A stretch of 44,446 nt of DNA from Clostridia bacterium (GCA_017525805.1 JAFXSH010000157.1:1-44446), one strand, 5' to 3'. Shown: positions 6,721-16,082, counted from the first letter of the stretch. The notes: generated by a model not told the origin, from the sequence alone. Numbers and translations: made by a program.

Positions 6721-8253
6721 TTACAGGTTCGCCAGCGTATGGAACTCGTTCTTGAGGTCCAGATAAATCTTCTGGTACAGATCGAAGTAGGGTTCGTAGG
6801 CCGCGTGGCGTTCCGCGTCGGGCAGGAGGGGTTCGCTTTCCTTGAGCAATTCAGCGCAGGCGGAGGGCACGTCCTTGTAGATGCCCGCGCCGACGCCCGC
6901 TAAGATGGCCGCGCCTAAGGCCGGGCCTTCGGTGTTCTGCAAAGTGGAAACGGGCATATTGTACATATCGGCCATCATCTGCCGCCAGAAGGGGGACTTG
7001 GCGCCGCCGCCGCAGGCCAGCATGGCGTTGGGGGCCACATGCATGCCCCGCAGCACGTTCAGGTTGTGCCACTGGGAATACATGACGCCTTCCATGACGG
7101 CGCGGACGATATCCTTCTTAGTGTGCATGGCGGAAAGGCCAAACAGCACGCCCCGGCTTTCGGGGTCTAAGATGGGGCTGCGCTCGCCCATGAGGTAGGG
7201 CAGGTAGATCAGCCGGTTGGCCCCGATGGGGCTGCGGGCGGCTTCCTGGTTCATGAGTACGTAGGAATCGGTGCCCATTTCTTTGGCCACTTCAATTTCC
7301 GCCTGGAAGAAGGTGTCCCGGCACCATTTCAGGCTCATGCCTGCGGCCAGGCCCACGCCCATGACCACGTAGCAGCCCGGCACGGCTGCGCAGAAGGTGT
7401 GCACCCGGCCCGCGGGGTCGATTTGGACGGAATTGGAATGGGCGAAGATCACGCCGCTGGTGCCGATGGTGGTAAAGGCTTTGCCCTCGCACACCACGCC
7501 GGTGCCGATGGCGGCGGCCATGTTGTCGCCCGCGCCGGCGGCCACGGGCATGCCAACGGGCAGGCCGGTGATCCGGGCGGCTTCCTCGGTAATATGGCCC
7601 GCCACGTCGCTGCTCTCAACCAACGGAGGCAGCATGTTCATGGGGATGCCGGTCTTTTCACAGATTTCCTGGCTCCAGCAGCGGTTCGGCACGTCCAGCA
7701 GATTGGTGCCGGAGGCGTCGCTCATTTCCATATGGTAGACGCCCGTGAGCTTTAAGCGCACGTAATCCTTGGGAAGCTGGATATGCCGCGCCTTTTCCCA
7801 AATTTCAGGCTGATTTTTCCGCACCCAAAGGATTTTCCCGGCGGTGAAGCCGGTCAGGGCGGGATTGGCACTGATCTGGATCAGCCTTTCCCTGCCGCCC
7901 ACCAAGCGGGTGAATTCCTCGCAGCTTTCGATGGTGCGGTTGTCGCACCAGATAATGGACCGGCCCAGGGCTTTGCCGCTGTCGTCCGTCAGCACCAGGC
8001 CGTGCATCTGCCCGGACAGGGACAGACCGGCGATGTTCGAGGGGTTGACTCCGCTCTTGCCGATCACGGCTTTGATGGTGTTCACCGCCGCGTTCCACCA
8101 GTCCTCCGGCTCCTGCTCCGCCCAGCCGTTATAGGGCTGATAAAGGGGATATTCCTCCAGCGCGGAGGCGATTTCCTTGCCGTGTACGTCAAACAGTACG
8201 GTTTTTGTGCCCGAGGTGCCCAAATCCACGCCAATCAGATATTGCACAGTCAT
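6721..8253 (-). CDS. xylB: FGGY-family carbohydrate kinase, xylulokinase type
   Basis: This 510-residue cytoplasmic kinase would phosphorylate the ketose made by the operon's isomerase. Visible motifs are phosphate-1 IGVDLGTSGTKTVLFD (residues 6-21), the sugar-binding SLSGQMHGLV near 78, WCDNR near 103, GAGDNMAAAIGTG near 242, GTSGVIF near 265 and the adenosine motif ACGGGAKSPFW near 412. Length and motif order match XylB. It is the first gene of the operon and has its own promoter and a palindrome upstream. In this setting the substrate could be D-xylulose, or D-ribulose or L-fuculose. The kinase class is certain; the specificity is not. Confidence 0.85.
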   Translation of the reverse strand: MTVQYLIGVDLGTSGTKTVLFDVHGKEIASALEEYPLYQPYNGWAEQEPEDWWNAAVNTIKAVIGKSGVNPSNIAGLSLSGQMHGLVLTDDSGKALGRSIIWCDNRTIESCEEFTRLVGGRERLIQISANPALTGFTAGKILWVRKNQPEIWEKARHIQLPKDYVRLKLTGVYHMEMSDASGTNLLDVPNRCWSQEICEKTGIPMNMLPPLVESSDVAGHITEEAARITGLPVGMPVAAGAGDNMAAAIGTGVVCEGKAFTTIGTSGVIFAHSNSVQIDPAGRVHTFCAAVPGCYVVMGVGLAAGMSLKWCRDTFFQAEIEVAKEMGTDSYVLMNQEAARSPIGANRLIYLPYLMGERSPILDPESRGVLFGLSAMHTKKDIVRAVMEGVMYSQWHNLNVLRGMHVAPNAMLACGGGAKSPFWRQMMADMYNMPVSTLQNTEGPALGAAILAGVGAGIYKDVPSACAELLKESEPLLPDAERHAAYEPYFDLYQKIYLDLKNEFHTLANL

Positions 8254-8279
8254 CCTTCTCCCTTCAAAAAATATCCTGG

Positions 8280-8323
8280 GAAACGATTGTTTCTATTGTA
8301 GCCGAAAAACAGCCAAAATGCAA
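8280..8323 (-). promoter_or_regulatory. Promoter of the xylulokinase operon with downstream palindromic operator
   Basis: On the minus strand, TTGCAT (8318-8323) and TACAAT (8295-8300) are separated by 17 bases. Immediately downstream, at 8280-8293, lies GAAACGATTGTTTC, with five-base inverted arms GAAAC/GTTTC. A repressor bound here would block transcription start, as LacI-family regulators often do for sugar operons. No regulator gene is adjacent. Confidence 0.6.
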
Positions 8324-8439
8324 GAAAAATACGGAACATTTTATGCCGATTTCTATGCAGAATTTGCTGTCCCCCTTTCATTGCGGCCCGTGAAAGAACG
8401 CGATGAAGCGCCGCTTTATTCCATTAAAAAAAGAATAAC

Positions 8440-8468
8440 TGGAAATTTCTGCGTTTTTATGCTATGAT
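8440..8468 (+). promoter_or_regulatory. Extended -10 promoter of the first diguanylate cyclase
   Basis: TGGAAA (8440-8445), a 17-base spacer and TATGAT (8463-8468), with TG one base before the -10 hexamer, form an extended -10 promoter. It lies about 60 bases upstream of the gene. The 277-base gap between the divergent genes holds this promoter and the xylulokinase promoter, and nothing else that I can support. Confidence 0.5.
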
Positions 8469-8530
8469 AATTATGTATCACTGTAAGTTTTAACGATATG
8501 CGCGTGTGACACGACGGATAGAAGAAAAAT

Positions 8531-10522
8531 ATGAGGTCTTTTGCCGTGAAATCGATCCGAACCAAAATTACGCTTGCCGCCGTCATCGCGGTGACGGTCT
8601 TCATGATCGCTTCCGCCGTTACCGATGTTTTCACCATCAAAAACATCGGGAACAGCGATGCCGATCAGACGCTTCTTATGCTGTGCGAAACAGGGGAAAA
8701 AAACTTAGACGCTTATTTTCAAAGCGTGGAGCAGTCCGTGGAAATGGTGTCCGCCTATGTGGAATCCGATTTGGACGGCCTGGAACCCGGTCAGCTTTCA
8801 GCGCATCTTGACAGGACGAAAAGCATTTTCTCAAAAATGGCCAACGCCGCCAGCGGGGTGCTGACGTATTACTATCGGATCGATCCGGCGGTGTCCGCGA
8901 AAGCGAAGGGTTTCTGGTTTGTAAATTTGGACGGGAACGGCTCCCGGGAGCATGAAGTGACGGATATTTCCCAATATGACACGGAGGACACGTCGCATCT
9001 GGTCTGGTTTACCGTGCCGAAAGCCACCGGCAAGGGCGTCTGGCTCCCGCCCTATATTACGGATAATCTGGATATTCGCGTGATTTCCTACAACGATCCC
9101 ATTTATTATGACGGCCAGTTTATCGGCGTGATCGGGATCGAGATCGACTACACCACCATGGCTGAACAGGTGAACCGCGTTTCCCTGTACGACAGCGGTT
9201 ACGCTTTCCTGGCCGATGATGACGGAACCATTATCTACCATCCCCGTTTCGACGTGACCACCATGGAGACGCCGCCAAGGATTACCGAAAGCCTGCGGGA
9301 CGGCGGCGCTTTTATCAGCTATACCTATAGCGGCACCGAGAAGCGGGCGGCCTGGCTGCCGCTGGAAAACGGGATGCGTTTGATCGTTACCGCTCCGGTA
9401 TCGGAAATCAACGCGGCATGGCAAAAATGGGTTTACCAGATTCTTGCCGTATCGTTTGTCCTGCTGGTCGTCATCGTGCTTCTGCTGGCGTATACGATCC
9501 GCGTTTTGCACAGGCAGAAAGAAGCGGAGGACAGGAGCGCGAACCTTGAAAAGCAGCTTCAATCGGCGTCGGAGCTGACGGAAATGATGGGTTCCATGTC
9601 GTCGCTGCTGGTCAATATACCCGCCATGAGCTTTTCAAAGGACGCCGAAACCGGCGCTTACCTGGCCGGAAACCAGGCGTTTGTGGAATCCACAGGCAGA
9701 AAGGAGCTCAAGGACATCATTGGGCTGACGGATTGGGATCTCTATGATCCGGCCACGGCGAAACAGTTTACTGAAAAGGACAAAGTCGTGCTGGCTACGG
9801 ACGAAGCCTATGTGTATTATGAGGATGTGACCATAGCGGGGTCTTCCGCCGTTCGCAGCCTGCAAACCACAAAAAAGAAGTTCCGGGACGCGTCGGGCAG
9901 GCTGTGCATTCTCGGCATGTGCGTGGACGTGACCAAAACGGCCAGAGCGAAAGTGGAGGAGGCTGCCAGCCAGGCCCGGCGGCAGAACGAAATCGAGAAG
10001 CACGCTTTGGAAGCGGATCTTGAACGGATGAGCTACCAGGCTTCCCACGATGAACTGACCGGACTGTACAACCGTTCCGGTTATGAGCAGCTCCTTTCCG
10101 AGCTTGACCTGTCCTCAGCCTATATCCTGATGGTGGACGTAGACAACTTCAAAACGGTCAACGATACCTATGGCCATGAAATCGGGGACAAGGTGCTGGT
10201 CAGGATCGCGAAAACTCTGAAAAGATTCTTCCGTTCAGATGACCGTATTTGCCGGATCGGCGGCGATGAGTTTGTGGTTTTCATGGTGAACGCGAAACAG
10301 GAATACCGCGATTCGATCGCCGCCAAGGTCGGGATGATCAATGCCGATCTGAAAAAAACGAAGGATGGCGTTCCCGCCATATCCGTCAGCGTGGGGATCA
10401 CCTGCGGCAGCGAAGCGGACGAGGCTCCCAAATTGCTGGAGCTGGCGGACCGGGCCATGTATGAGCTGAAACGCAATGGGAAACAGGGGTACATGTTTTC
10501 GGATGAATTGCCCTCCCCGTAA
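8531..10522 (+). CDS. Membrane diguanylate cyclase: extracellular Cache sensor, PAS-like domain, GGDEF
   Basis: This enzyme would make the second messenger cyclic di-GMP from two GTP. An N-terminal membrane helix (about residues 10-35) is followed by a ~270-residue extracellular region of double-Cache type (GFWFVNLDGNG, FIGVIGIEIDY). A second helix follows (about 300-325), then a PAS-like segment, and the cyclase domain begins at SHDELTGLYNRSGYE. The catalytic GGDEF is intact at 577-581. An RxxD inhibitory site (RSDD, 568-571) sits exactly five residues before it, so product inhibition is expected. The ATG at 8531 has a weak site; a GTG at 8546 giving VKSIRTKIT also has a GAGGT upstream and may be the true start. 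The ligand is unknown. Confidence 0.88.
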   Translation: MRSFAVKSIRTKITLAAVIAVTVFMIASAVTDVFTIKNIGNSDADQTLLMLCETGEKNLDAYFQSVEQSVEMVSAYVESDLDGLEPGQLSAHLDRTKSIFSKMANAASGVLTYYYRIDPAVSAKAKGFWFVNLDGNGSREHEVTDISQYDTEDTSHLVWFTVPKATGKGVWLPPYITDNLDIRVISYNDPIYYDGQFIGVIGIEIDYTTMAEQVNRVSLYDSGYAFLADDDGTIIYHPRFDVTTMETPPRITESLRDGGAFISYTYSGTEKRAAWLPLENGMRLIVTAPVSEINAAWQKWVYQILAVSFVLLVVIVLLLAYTIRVLHRQKEAEDRSANLEKQLQSASELTEMMGSMSSLLVNIPAMSFSKDAETGAYLAGNQAFVESTGRKELKDIIGLTDWDLYDPATAKQFTEKDKVVLATDEAYVYYEDVTIAGSSAVRSLQTTKKKFRDASGRLCILGMCVDVTKTARAKVEEAASQARRQNEIEKHALEADLERMSYQASHDELTGLYNRSGYEQLLSELDLSSAYILMVDVDNFKTVNDTYGHEIGDKVLVRIAKTLKRFFRSDDRICRIGGDEFVVFMVNAKQEYRDSIAAKVGMINADLKKTKDGVPAISVSVGITCGSEADEAPKLLELADRAMYELKRNGKQGYMFSDELPSP

Positions 10523-10590
10523 AAAGCGGACGCGGCCCGGCATCGGGCTTGAATGGGGCCTGTGGGACCCGTAAAAAGGAGGTATCTGCC

Positions 10591-12243
10591 ATGAAAAACT
10601 TCCATGGATGGAAAACGATCCTGAGCTTTCTGCTGGTTTTTTCCCTTTTGTTTTCCCTGACGGCATGCTCTTCCGACCAGGATAAGACCGAACAGCAGAA
10701 GGAACAGGCCGCGGAGCCTGATCTCTCCCGCTTCCTCGCCGCTGTTGAGGAAGAGCCGGACACAGTGGATTTCCAATGCACGTCCATTCACTATACGATC
10801 GCCCAGAATGTATTCAACCGCCTGGTGGAAATGGAAAACAACGCCCATGGGAGCGCGGTGGTTTTACCGTCGCTGGCGAAAGCCTGGGAATTATCCGAGG
10901 ATGGGCGCACCTATACGTTTCACCTGCGGGAGGGGGTGACCTTCAGCAACGGTTCCCCGCTGACTTCCTCGGATGTGCTGTATTCTTTTACGCGGCTGCT
11001 GACCCATCCGGATTCCTGCAATCAGGATATCGTTGAGGGGATTTTAGGCGCGGATAAATTGAAGAACGGGGAAACGGACCGTTTGGAAGGCTTTGAGATT
11101 CTCAGCGACCTGGACTTCACCATCACGCTGGAGCAGCCTTTCGCGGCGTTCCTGGCCTGCCTGTCCATGCCGGGCGCTTCCATCCTGGATGAACAAACCA
11201 CCCAGGAGGCGGGCGCCCGCTTCGGCAAGGAGCCCGAATGGACCATCGGAACAGGCTCTTTCATCCTGTGGAAATGGAATCCGGGGGACGGGATGCTGCT
11301 CAAAGCCAATCCGGACTGCTGGCTCGGCGCGCCCCAATGCGAGGGGCTGAACCTGCGTTTTTTGAATGAAACGAAAGCGATCGAAAAGCTGTTTGATCAG
11401 GGCGGACTGGATATTCTCGATTTGGATGAGCTGGGCAATTCGGCGGAGCATTTCATGAACGGCGACATCTATAAGGACCGGCTTTACCGGGTGCGCCAGG
11501 TGGGCATCACCTATATCGCCCTGAATGAATCGGTGAAGCCGCTGGATGACGCTTTGGTTCGGAAAGCCCTGCAGCTGGCACTGAACCGGCAGGTGCTTTT
11601 GGACGCGGTCCACAGCGGCAGAGGTTCCGTGGAAAACGGCATCTTCCCTCATGGCCTGTACGGGTACAACGAGGATCTGCCGGAAATCCCCTATGATCCG
11701 GATAAAGCCGTCCAGCTGCTGACGGAGGCCGGATATCCCGATGGATTTGAGCTGACAGTGAGCGTTAAGTCCTCGGCGACCCAGTGGGAAAGCACCATGA
11801 TGAATATCATCGCGTCCATGTGGGAAAAAATCGGTATAAAAGTAAACGTCAGGCTCGTGGAAGAAGGCGAATGGATGCGCCTGCGCAAAAGCGGCCAGCT
11901 GGCCTGCTACGCGGCCACGTGGACGGCGGATTATAACGACCCGGACAACTTTATCTACACGTTTTTCGGAACCAAAGAAAATACGGTTTTCCGCAGTTTG
12001 CGCTATCCGCGGGAGGAAATCATGCAAAGGGTCAGGCTGGCGCGCACCATTACGGACGCGAATCAGCGCCTGCAGGAATACAGGGAATTGGAACGGATCA
12101 TCGTACAGGAGGACGCCGCGTGGATCCCGCTGTTCTCCCGGTCGCGCTACTACGTGACGTCGGAGAGGGTCGAGGGGATGCAGGCATCCTGGAACGGGTC
12201 CGTCAAAAATAACTACCGGCGCATGTCCATAAAAACGGAATGA
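10591..12243 (+). CDS. Oligopeptide ABC transporter substrate-binding lipoprotein (SBP_bac_5/OppA family)
   Basis: The 550-residue protein has a lipoprotein signal with lipobox LTAC, so Cys26 should be lipidated after cleavage. It would sit on the outer face of the cytoplasmic membrane and bind peptides. The family pattern is clear: VFNRLVEM near the start, SWELSEDGRTYTFHLR-type region (here AWELSEDGRTYTFHLREGV) near 95, and VRKALQLALNRQVLLDAV near 330. An AAAAGGAGG site precedes the ATG. No permease or ATPase gene is nearby, so it is an orphan binding protein. It is 68 bases downstream of the diguanylate cyclase and may be cotranscribed, which would fit a sensing or shared-transporter role. 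Confidence 0.88.
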   Translation: MKNFHGWKTILSFLLVFSLLFSLTACSSDQDKTEQQKEQAAEPDLSRFLAAVEEEPDTVDFQCTSIHYTIAQNVFNRLVEMENNAHGSAVVLPSLAKAWELSEDGRTYTFHLREGVTFSNGSPLTSSDVLYSFTRLLTHPDSCNQDIVEGILGADKLKNGETDRLEGFEILSDLDFTITLEQPFAAFLACLSMPGASILDEQTTQEAGARFGKEPEWTIGTGSFILWKWNPGDGMLLKANPDCWLGAPQCEGLNLRFLNETKAIEKLFDQGGLDILDLDELGNSAEHFMNGDIYKDRLYRVRQVGITYIALNESVKPLDDALVRKALQLALNRQVLLDAVHSGRGSVENGIFPHGLYGYNEDLPEIPYDPDKAVQLLTEAGYPDGFELTVSVKSSATQWESTMMNIIASMWEKIGIKVNVRLVEEGEWMRLRKSGQLACYAATWTADYNDPDNFIYTFFGTKENTVFRSLRYPREEIMQRVRLARTITDANQRLQEYRELERIIVQEDAAWIPLFSRSRYYVTSERVEGMQASWNGSVKNNYRRMSIKTE

Positions 12244-12274
12244 AGCGGACAAACCGGGACAGGAGGATGAAACA

Positions 12275-13642
12275 ATGCCGGATTTTGAAAAAATGACCTT
12301 ACAGGAACTGATTCGCCCGGAGGGCTTTGACTGCGATTGCGGAAAGCACCACGCCTGCGCCATGGATTTTCTGGAAATCGGGCCGGGGACCATCGTCAAA
12401 ACGCCGGACATGGTGCGGGCCATGGGCTGCAATAACCCCTTTATCGTATGCGACCAGAACACCTATGAAGCCGCCGGAAAGCGGGTGGATGAACTGCTGA
12501 CCGCGGCGGGCGTCGCGCATCAGCTGTACGTGATCCCCTGCGCCGGGCAGAAGATCGCCCCGGCGGAGTGGGAAGTGGGCAGCGTGATCATGCATTACGA
12601 TCCCGCCTGCGATTTGATTTTGGGCGTGGGCAGCGGCGTGATCAACGATATCTGCAAGGTGGTGGGCAACGCTCTGGGCAAAAAGAGCGCCATCATCGGC
12701 ACCGCCCCCAGCATGGACGGGTACGCCTCCAATTCCTCCGCCATGGAGATCAATCACGTGAAAATGACCCTGTTCAACCGCGCCCCTAAAGGCATGATAT
12801 TGGACACAGACATTCTGGCCCAGGCTCCCATGCGCATGCTGTGGGCGGGCTTAGGCGACATGGCAGCCAAGTATATCGCCCTGTGCGAATGGCGCATGAG
12901 CAATATTGTGACCGGCGAATACTACTGCGAAGCCGTGGCCCGGCTCATGCGGGCGGCGCTCAAGCGCGTGATCGACGCGGCGGCGGGCATCCCGGACAGG
13001 AAGCCCGAAGCCATCCAGTCCATCGCCGAGGGTCTGGTGATTTCCGGCATCGCCATGGCTTACGCCGAGATTTCCCGGCCCGCCTCCGGCACGGAGCATT
13101 ATTTCAGCCACATGTGGGAAATGATGGCCTTAGAGCGGAACCAGCCTTACGACCTGCACGGCATTCAGGTGGGCATCGGTACGGCCATGATGCTGAAGCT
13201 GTACCGCAAATTCCGCCAAATCACCCCTAACCGGGAGCAGGCGGAAGCCTACTGGCAGGCCATGACCGAAGAAAAATGGGAAGCCCAGATTCGCCGCATT
13301 TTCGGCAAAACCGCCCCTGAAATCATCGAAATGGAACGCAAGGGAAAGAAGAACGACCCCGCCGCCCACGAAGAACGGCTGAACCGGATCATCGAACATT
13401 GGGACGGCATTTTGGCCGCCGTCAACGAAGAACTGCCCGACGAAAAGACGCTGCTTGCTCTCATGGAAAGCACCGGCATGCCGGTGAAACCCTCCCAAAT
13501 CGGCATGTCTACCGAAGATACAGTAAACGCTTTTGTGGGTGCCCGGGACGCGAGGCTCAAATATATGTGCTGCTCTGTTCTGTGGGACCTGGGCCTGACG
13601 GACGAATTCGCGGCGTATCTCGCGCGGGTGGCGGAGGAATAA
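12275..13642 (+). CDS. sn-glycerol-1-phosphate dehydrogenase (AraM/EgsA family)
   Basis: The family reduces dihydroxyacetone phosphate to sn-glycerol-1-phosphate with NAD(P)H and a metal ion. In Bacillus this feeds an unusual archaeal-type glycerol lipid. The 455-residue protein has the nucleotide-binding GVGSGVINDICK segment, the TAPSMDGYAS substrate loop, and metal-ligand regions SGTEHYFSHMWEM and DLHGIQVGIGT. It is somewhat longer than Bacillus EgsA (about 394 residues), with an insert near residues 325-375 (MERKGKKNDPAAHEERLNR). An AGGAGG precedes the ATG. It is followed after 3 bases by the TrmO gene. Confidence 0.88.
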   Translation: MPDFEKMTLQELIRPEGFDCDCGKHHACAMDFLEIGPGTIVKTPDMVRAMGCNNPFIVCDQNTYEAAGKRVDELLTAAGVAHQLYVIPCAGQKIAPAEWEVGSVIMHYDPACDLILGVGSGVINDICKVVGNALGKKSAIIGTAPSMDGYASNSSAMEINHVKMTLFNRAPKGMILDTDILAQAPMRMLWAGLGDMAAKYIALCEWRMSNIVTGEYYCEAVARLMRAALKRVIDAAAGIPDRKPEAIQSIAEGLVISGIAMAYAEISRPASGTEHYFSHMWEMMALERNQPYDLHGIQVGIGTAMMLKLYRKFRQITPNREQAEAYWQAMTEEKWEAQIRRIFGKTAPEIIEMERKGKKNDPAAHEERLNRIIEHWDGILAAVNEELPDEKTLLALMESTGMPVKPSQIGMSTEDTVNAFVGARDARLKYMCCSVLWDLGLTDEFAAYLARVAEE

Positions 13643-13645
13643 GGC

Positions 13646-14326
13646 GTGAAGATCATCGCCCGGATCCAAAATGATTTCTCATCCAAGTTCGGCATTCCCC
13701 GGCAAAGCGGCCTGGTCCCCTCCGCCCTGTCCCGCATCGTATTCGAGCCGGAATACCGCAATGCCGACGCCCTGCGGGGATTGGAGGATTTTTCCCATCT
13801 GTGGCTCATTTGGGAGTTTTCCGAAGCCAGGCGGGAAGACTGGTCCCCCACCGTGCGCCCGCCGCGCTTAGGCGGCAACACCCGCATGGGAGTGTTCGCC
13901 ACCCGTTCCCCCTTCCGGCCCAATCCTATCGGGCTTTCCTGCGTAAAACTGGTGGACATTCAGCTTCACACTGAGGAAGGCCCTGTGCTTGTCGTTTCAG
14001 GGGCGGACCTCATGAACGGCACCCCAATTTTCGATATCAAGCCTTATCTCCCCTATGCCGACAGCCACCCCGAAGCCACCGGCGGCTTCGCGACCAAGGA
14101 ATGGGAACGGCTGCTGACGGTGGATTGCCCGCCGGAGCTGCTTAGCCGCGTTCCCGAACCCCAGCGGCGGGCGATGCTGGAAATCCTCGCCCAAGACCCC
14201 CGCCCTTCCTACCAAAACGACCCGGAACGGGTGTACGGCATGGCCTACGGGGGCATGGATATTCGCTTTTCCGTGGCGGGAAACGTACTGACAGTGAAAG
14301 AAATCGTACAGAAAAAAGAACGGTGA
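13646..14326 (+). CDS. trmO: tRNA (N6-threonylcarbamoyladenosine(37)-N6)-methyltransferase TrmO
   Basis: TrmO methylates t6A37 in threonine tRNAs using S-adenosylmethionine. The 226-residue product shows the family's beta-barrel motifs: SKFGIPRQSGL near residue 13, LEDFSHLWLIWEFSEA near 46, and RMGVFATRSPFRPNPIGLS near 80-98. The GTG start at 13646 is used because GGAGG lies nine bases upstream, inside the end of the previous gene, and no ATG fits. The C-terminal part, with YQNDPERVYGMAYGGMDIRF, is also typical. It is probably cotranscribed with the dehydrogenase. Confidence 0.92.
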   Translation: MKIIARIQNDFSSKFGIPRQSGLVPSALSRIVFEPEYRNADALRGLEDFSHLWLIWEFSEARREDWSPTVRPPRLGGNTRMGVFATRSPFRPNPIGLSCVKLVDIQLHTEEGPVLVVSGADLMNGTPIFDIKPYLPYADSHPEATGGFATKEWERLLTVDCPPELLSRVPEPQRRAMLEILAQDPRPSYQNDPERVYGMAYGGMDIRFSVAGNVLTVKEIVQKKER

Positions 14327-14347
14327 GCACAGGGCCTGCCGTTCTTT
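14315..14347. terminator. Bidirectional terminator between trmO and the MATE gene
   Basis: The arms AAAGAACGG (14315-14323) and CCGTTCTTT (14339-14347) pair over 9 bp. A-rich sequence comes before the stem and T-rich sequence follows it. It lies at the end of two convergent genes and can serve both. The left arm overlaps the last codons of trmO. Confidence 0.65.
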
Positions 14348-14359
14348 CGTTCTCTGTGA

Positions 14360-15730
14360 CTATGCCCCTTTCTTATGCAGCCACACGCTGCCCCGCAGGC
14401 GCAGGCGCTGGACGACGGTGCGCAGCAGCCATTCAAAGGCCAGGGCGATCCAGATGCCAGGCATGCCAAGGCCCAGGGGGATGGTGAGGATATAGCCCAG
14501 CAGGCACCGGCCCAGGGCCAGGGCGGCGACCGCCACCGTGCCGGTAAACACCCCGTCACCCGCCACGCGCAGCACCATGGCGGTCACGTTGCTGTCCACA
14601 GCGAACAGCGGCATGCCAATGGCGGAGATGGCCAAGGCCAGATAAATCATGCCCGCACTTTCCGGCGGAACGCCGTACATGGCAAGCAGCAGCGGCGTTA
14701 AGGGATACAGGATCAGGGAAGTGGCCGCCATGGCGAAGCGGCCCGCGCGGATCAGGTTCTTGCCGTAAGTCAGGGTCAGATCATACTTCTTCGCCCCGTA
14801 GCACTGGCCGCAGACTGTGCTGGTCAAGGCGGTAATGGCCCCGGCGGTAGTGTTGTACAGGCTCATGATGGCGTTGGCCCGGGCGTGGGCCGCCATTTCC
14901 ATGGTGGAAAGCTTCGCCAAATAAATATTCACGATCAGCATGCCGCCCTGGAGCAGCAGCGATTCCAGCGCCAGGGGCATGCCTAAGGAAAAAATATCCT
15001 TTGTAGCCTGGGGATTGAAATGGAAAAAATGCCAGAAACGCACCTGATAGGTGTTGTGAACCGCCAGCAGCCACACCAGCGCCAGCACCATACCGATCAC
15101 CCGCGCCACGATGTAGCTTAAGCCGGAACCCATGACCCCAAGACCCATTCCGTTAATAAACAGCAGGCTCAGCAGCAGGTGGGATACGTTGATCACCACG
15201 GTCAGCAGGAGGCTTGACCGGGTGTCGCCCAAATTGCGGAAAATATTGAAAATGGCGTTGAAAATAGAAAAAGGCAGGAAGGATATGCACATCATGCGCA
15301 TGTAGCGCACGGCGTAATCAGTCACCAGCGGTTCCACGTCCGGGTACAGTAAATGCACTGCCGCGTCCGCCCCCAGGTACATGGCCGTGCCCAGCAGCAG
15401 CGCCACCGTGAAGCACACCCCCGTGACCTCCCCGATAGCGTGGCGGATTTCCAGAGCGTCTCCCCTGCCCTTGGCGCGGGCGACCGCGATGGCCCCGCCG
15501 GTGGCCAGGGATGTGAACAGCAGCGACACCATACCGTTCACCGTGCCCACCAGCGACACCGCCGCCATGGCCGCCTCGCCTAAGCGCGACACCAGCATGG
15601 TGGACAAAAGGCTGATAAAGAAAATAAAAAACTGATCCAGCAGCAGGGTCAAAAACATCTTTCGCAGTTCAGGATAGGCAAACTGATCCGTGGTCAGCAG
15701 GCTTTCCAGCCGCCGGCGAATGCTCCCCAT
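14360..15730 (-). CDS. MATE-family multidrug/metabolite exporter
   Basis: The 456-residue protein has about 12 hydrophobic segments in two MATE halves and would export cationic compounds or metabolites using an ion gradient. Family features include the LLSTMLVSRLGEAAMAAVSL opening (residues 37-56) and the second-half equivalent STVCGQCYGAKKYDLTLTYGKN. Of two possible starts, the ATG at 15730 (MGSIRRRLE) is preferred because GGGAGGGG lies upstream; the ATG seven codons earlier has no clear site. It stands alone and converges on trmO. The substrate cannot be predicted. Confidence 0.88.
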   Translation of the reverse strand: MGSIRRRLESLLTTDQFAYPELRKMFLTLLLDQFFIFFISLLSTMLVSRLGEAAMAAVSLVGTVNGMVSLLFTSLATGGAIAVARAKGRGDALEIRHAIGEVTGVCFTVALLLGTAMYLGADAAVHLLYPDVEPLVTDYAVRYMRMMCISFLPFSIFNAIFNIFRNLGDTRSSLLLTVVINVSHLLLSLLFINGMGLGVMGSGLSYIVARVIGMVLALVWLLAVHNTYQVRFWHFFHFNPQATKDIFSLGMPLALESLLLQGGMLIVNIYLAKLSTMEMAAHARANAIMSLYNTTAGAITALTSTVCGQCYGAKKYDLTLTYGKNLIRAGRFAMAATSLILYPLTPLLLAMYGVPPESAGMIYLALAISAIGMPLFAVDSNVTAMVLRVAGDGVFTGTVAVAALALGRCLLGYILTIPLGLGMPGIWIALAFEWLLRTVVQRLRLRGSVWLHKKGA

Positions 15731-15856
15731 CGCGACCCCTCCCTTTGCCATTCTGCGGCTTTATTATACAGAAGCCCCCGCCATTTTTCAAGCAGGATTT
15801 CCCTGAATATGGTAAATCCTGGAATGAAATCAGGCGGAAAAACTTAAAAAAAACGC

Positions 15857-15885
15857 TTGACAGGAAACGGGAATTGTAGTATGAT
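15857..15885 (+). promoter_or_regulatory. Strong sigma-A-type promoter of the tRNA pair
   Basis: TTGACA (15857-15862), a 17-base spacer and TATGAT (15880-15885) form a near-consensus promoter. It starts transcription about 35 bases before tRNA-Gln. Confidence 0.85.
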
Positions 15886-15925
15886 TACTTTCGCGGTTGA
15901 GGGAATGTCCCTCTGTCGCGGGCAT

Positions 15926-15999
15926 TGGGGAATGGTGTAACGGCAGCACCTACGACTCTGACTCGTATTGTCAAGGTTCAAATCCTTGTTCCCCAGCCA
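15926..15999 (+). tRNA. tRNA-Gln (anticodon CUG)
   Basis: The acceptor stem TGGGGAA pairs with TTCCCCA. The anticodon stem TACGA/TCGTA encloses the loop CTCTGAC, giving anticodon CTG. The T arm contains GGTTCAAAT. The genomic CCA end is encoded (15997-15999). Confidence 0.95.
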
Positions 16000-16002
16000 T
16001 TT

Positions 16003-16078
16003 GCCTCCATTGTCTAGAGGCCTAGGACGCCGCCCTCTCAAGGCGGAAACATGGGTTCGAATCCCATTGGGGGTGCCA
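16003..16078 (+). tRNA. tRNA-Glu (anticodon CUC)
   Basis: The acceptor stem GCCTCCA pairs with TGGGGGT, with two G-U pairs. The anticodon stem CCGCC/GGCGG encloses CTCTCAA, giving anticodon CTC. The T arm is ATGGG-TTCGAAT-CCCAT, and CCA is encoded. It lies 3 bases after tRNA-Gln in the same transcript. Confidence 0.95.
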
Positions 16079-16082
16079 CCCA

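Noticed and set aside
8280..8293. Reading the palindrome before xylulokinase as a CcpA cre site
   Set aside because: It deviates from the cre consensus at conserved positions. It is kept only as a generic operator candidate.
11044..12462. A 472-codon open frame on the minus strand, opposite the OppA-like and AraM genes
   Set aside because: It is an antisense shadow that spans two well-supported genes and has no motif.
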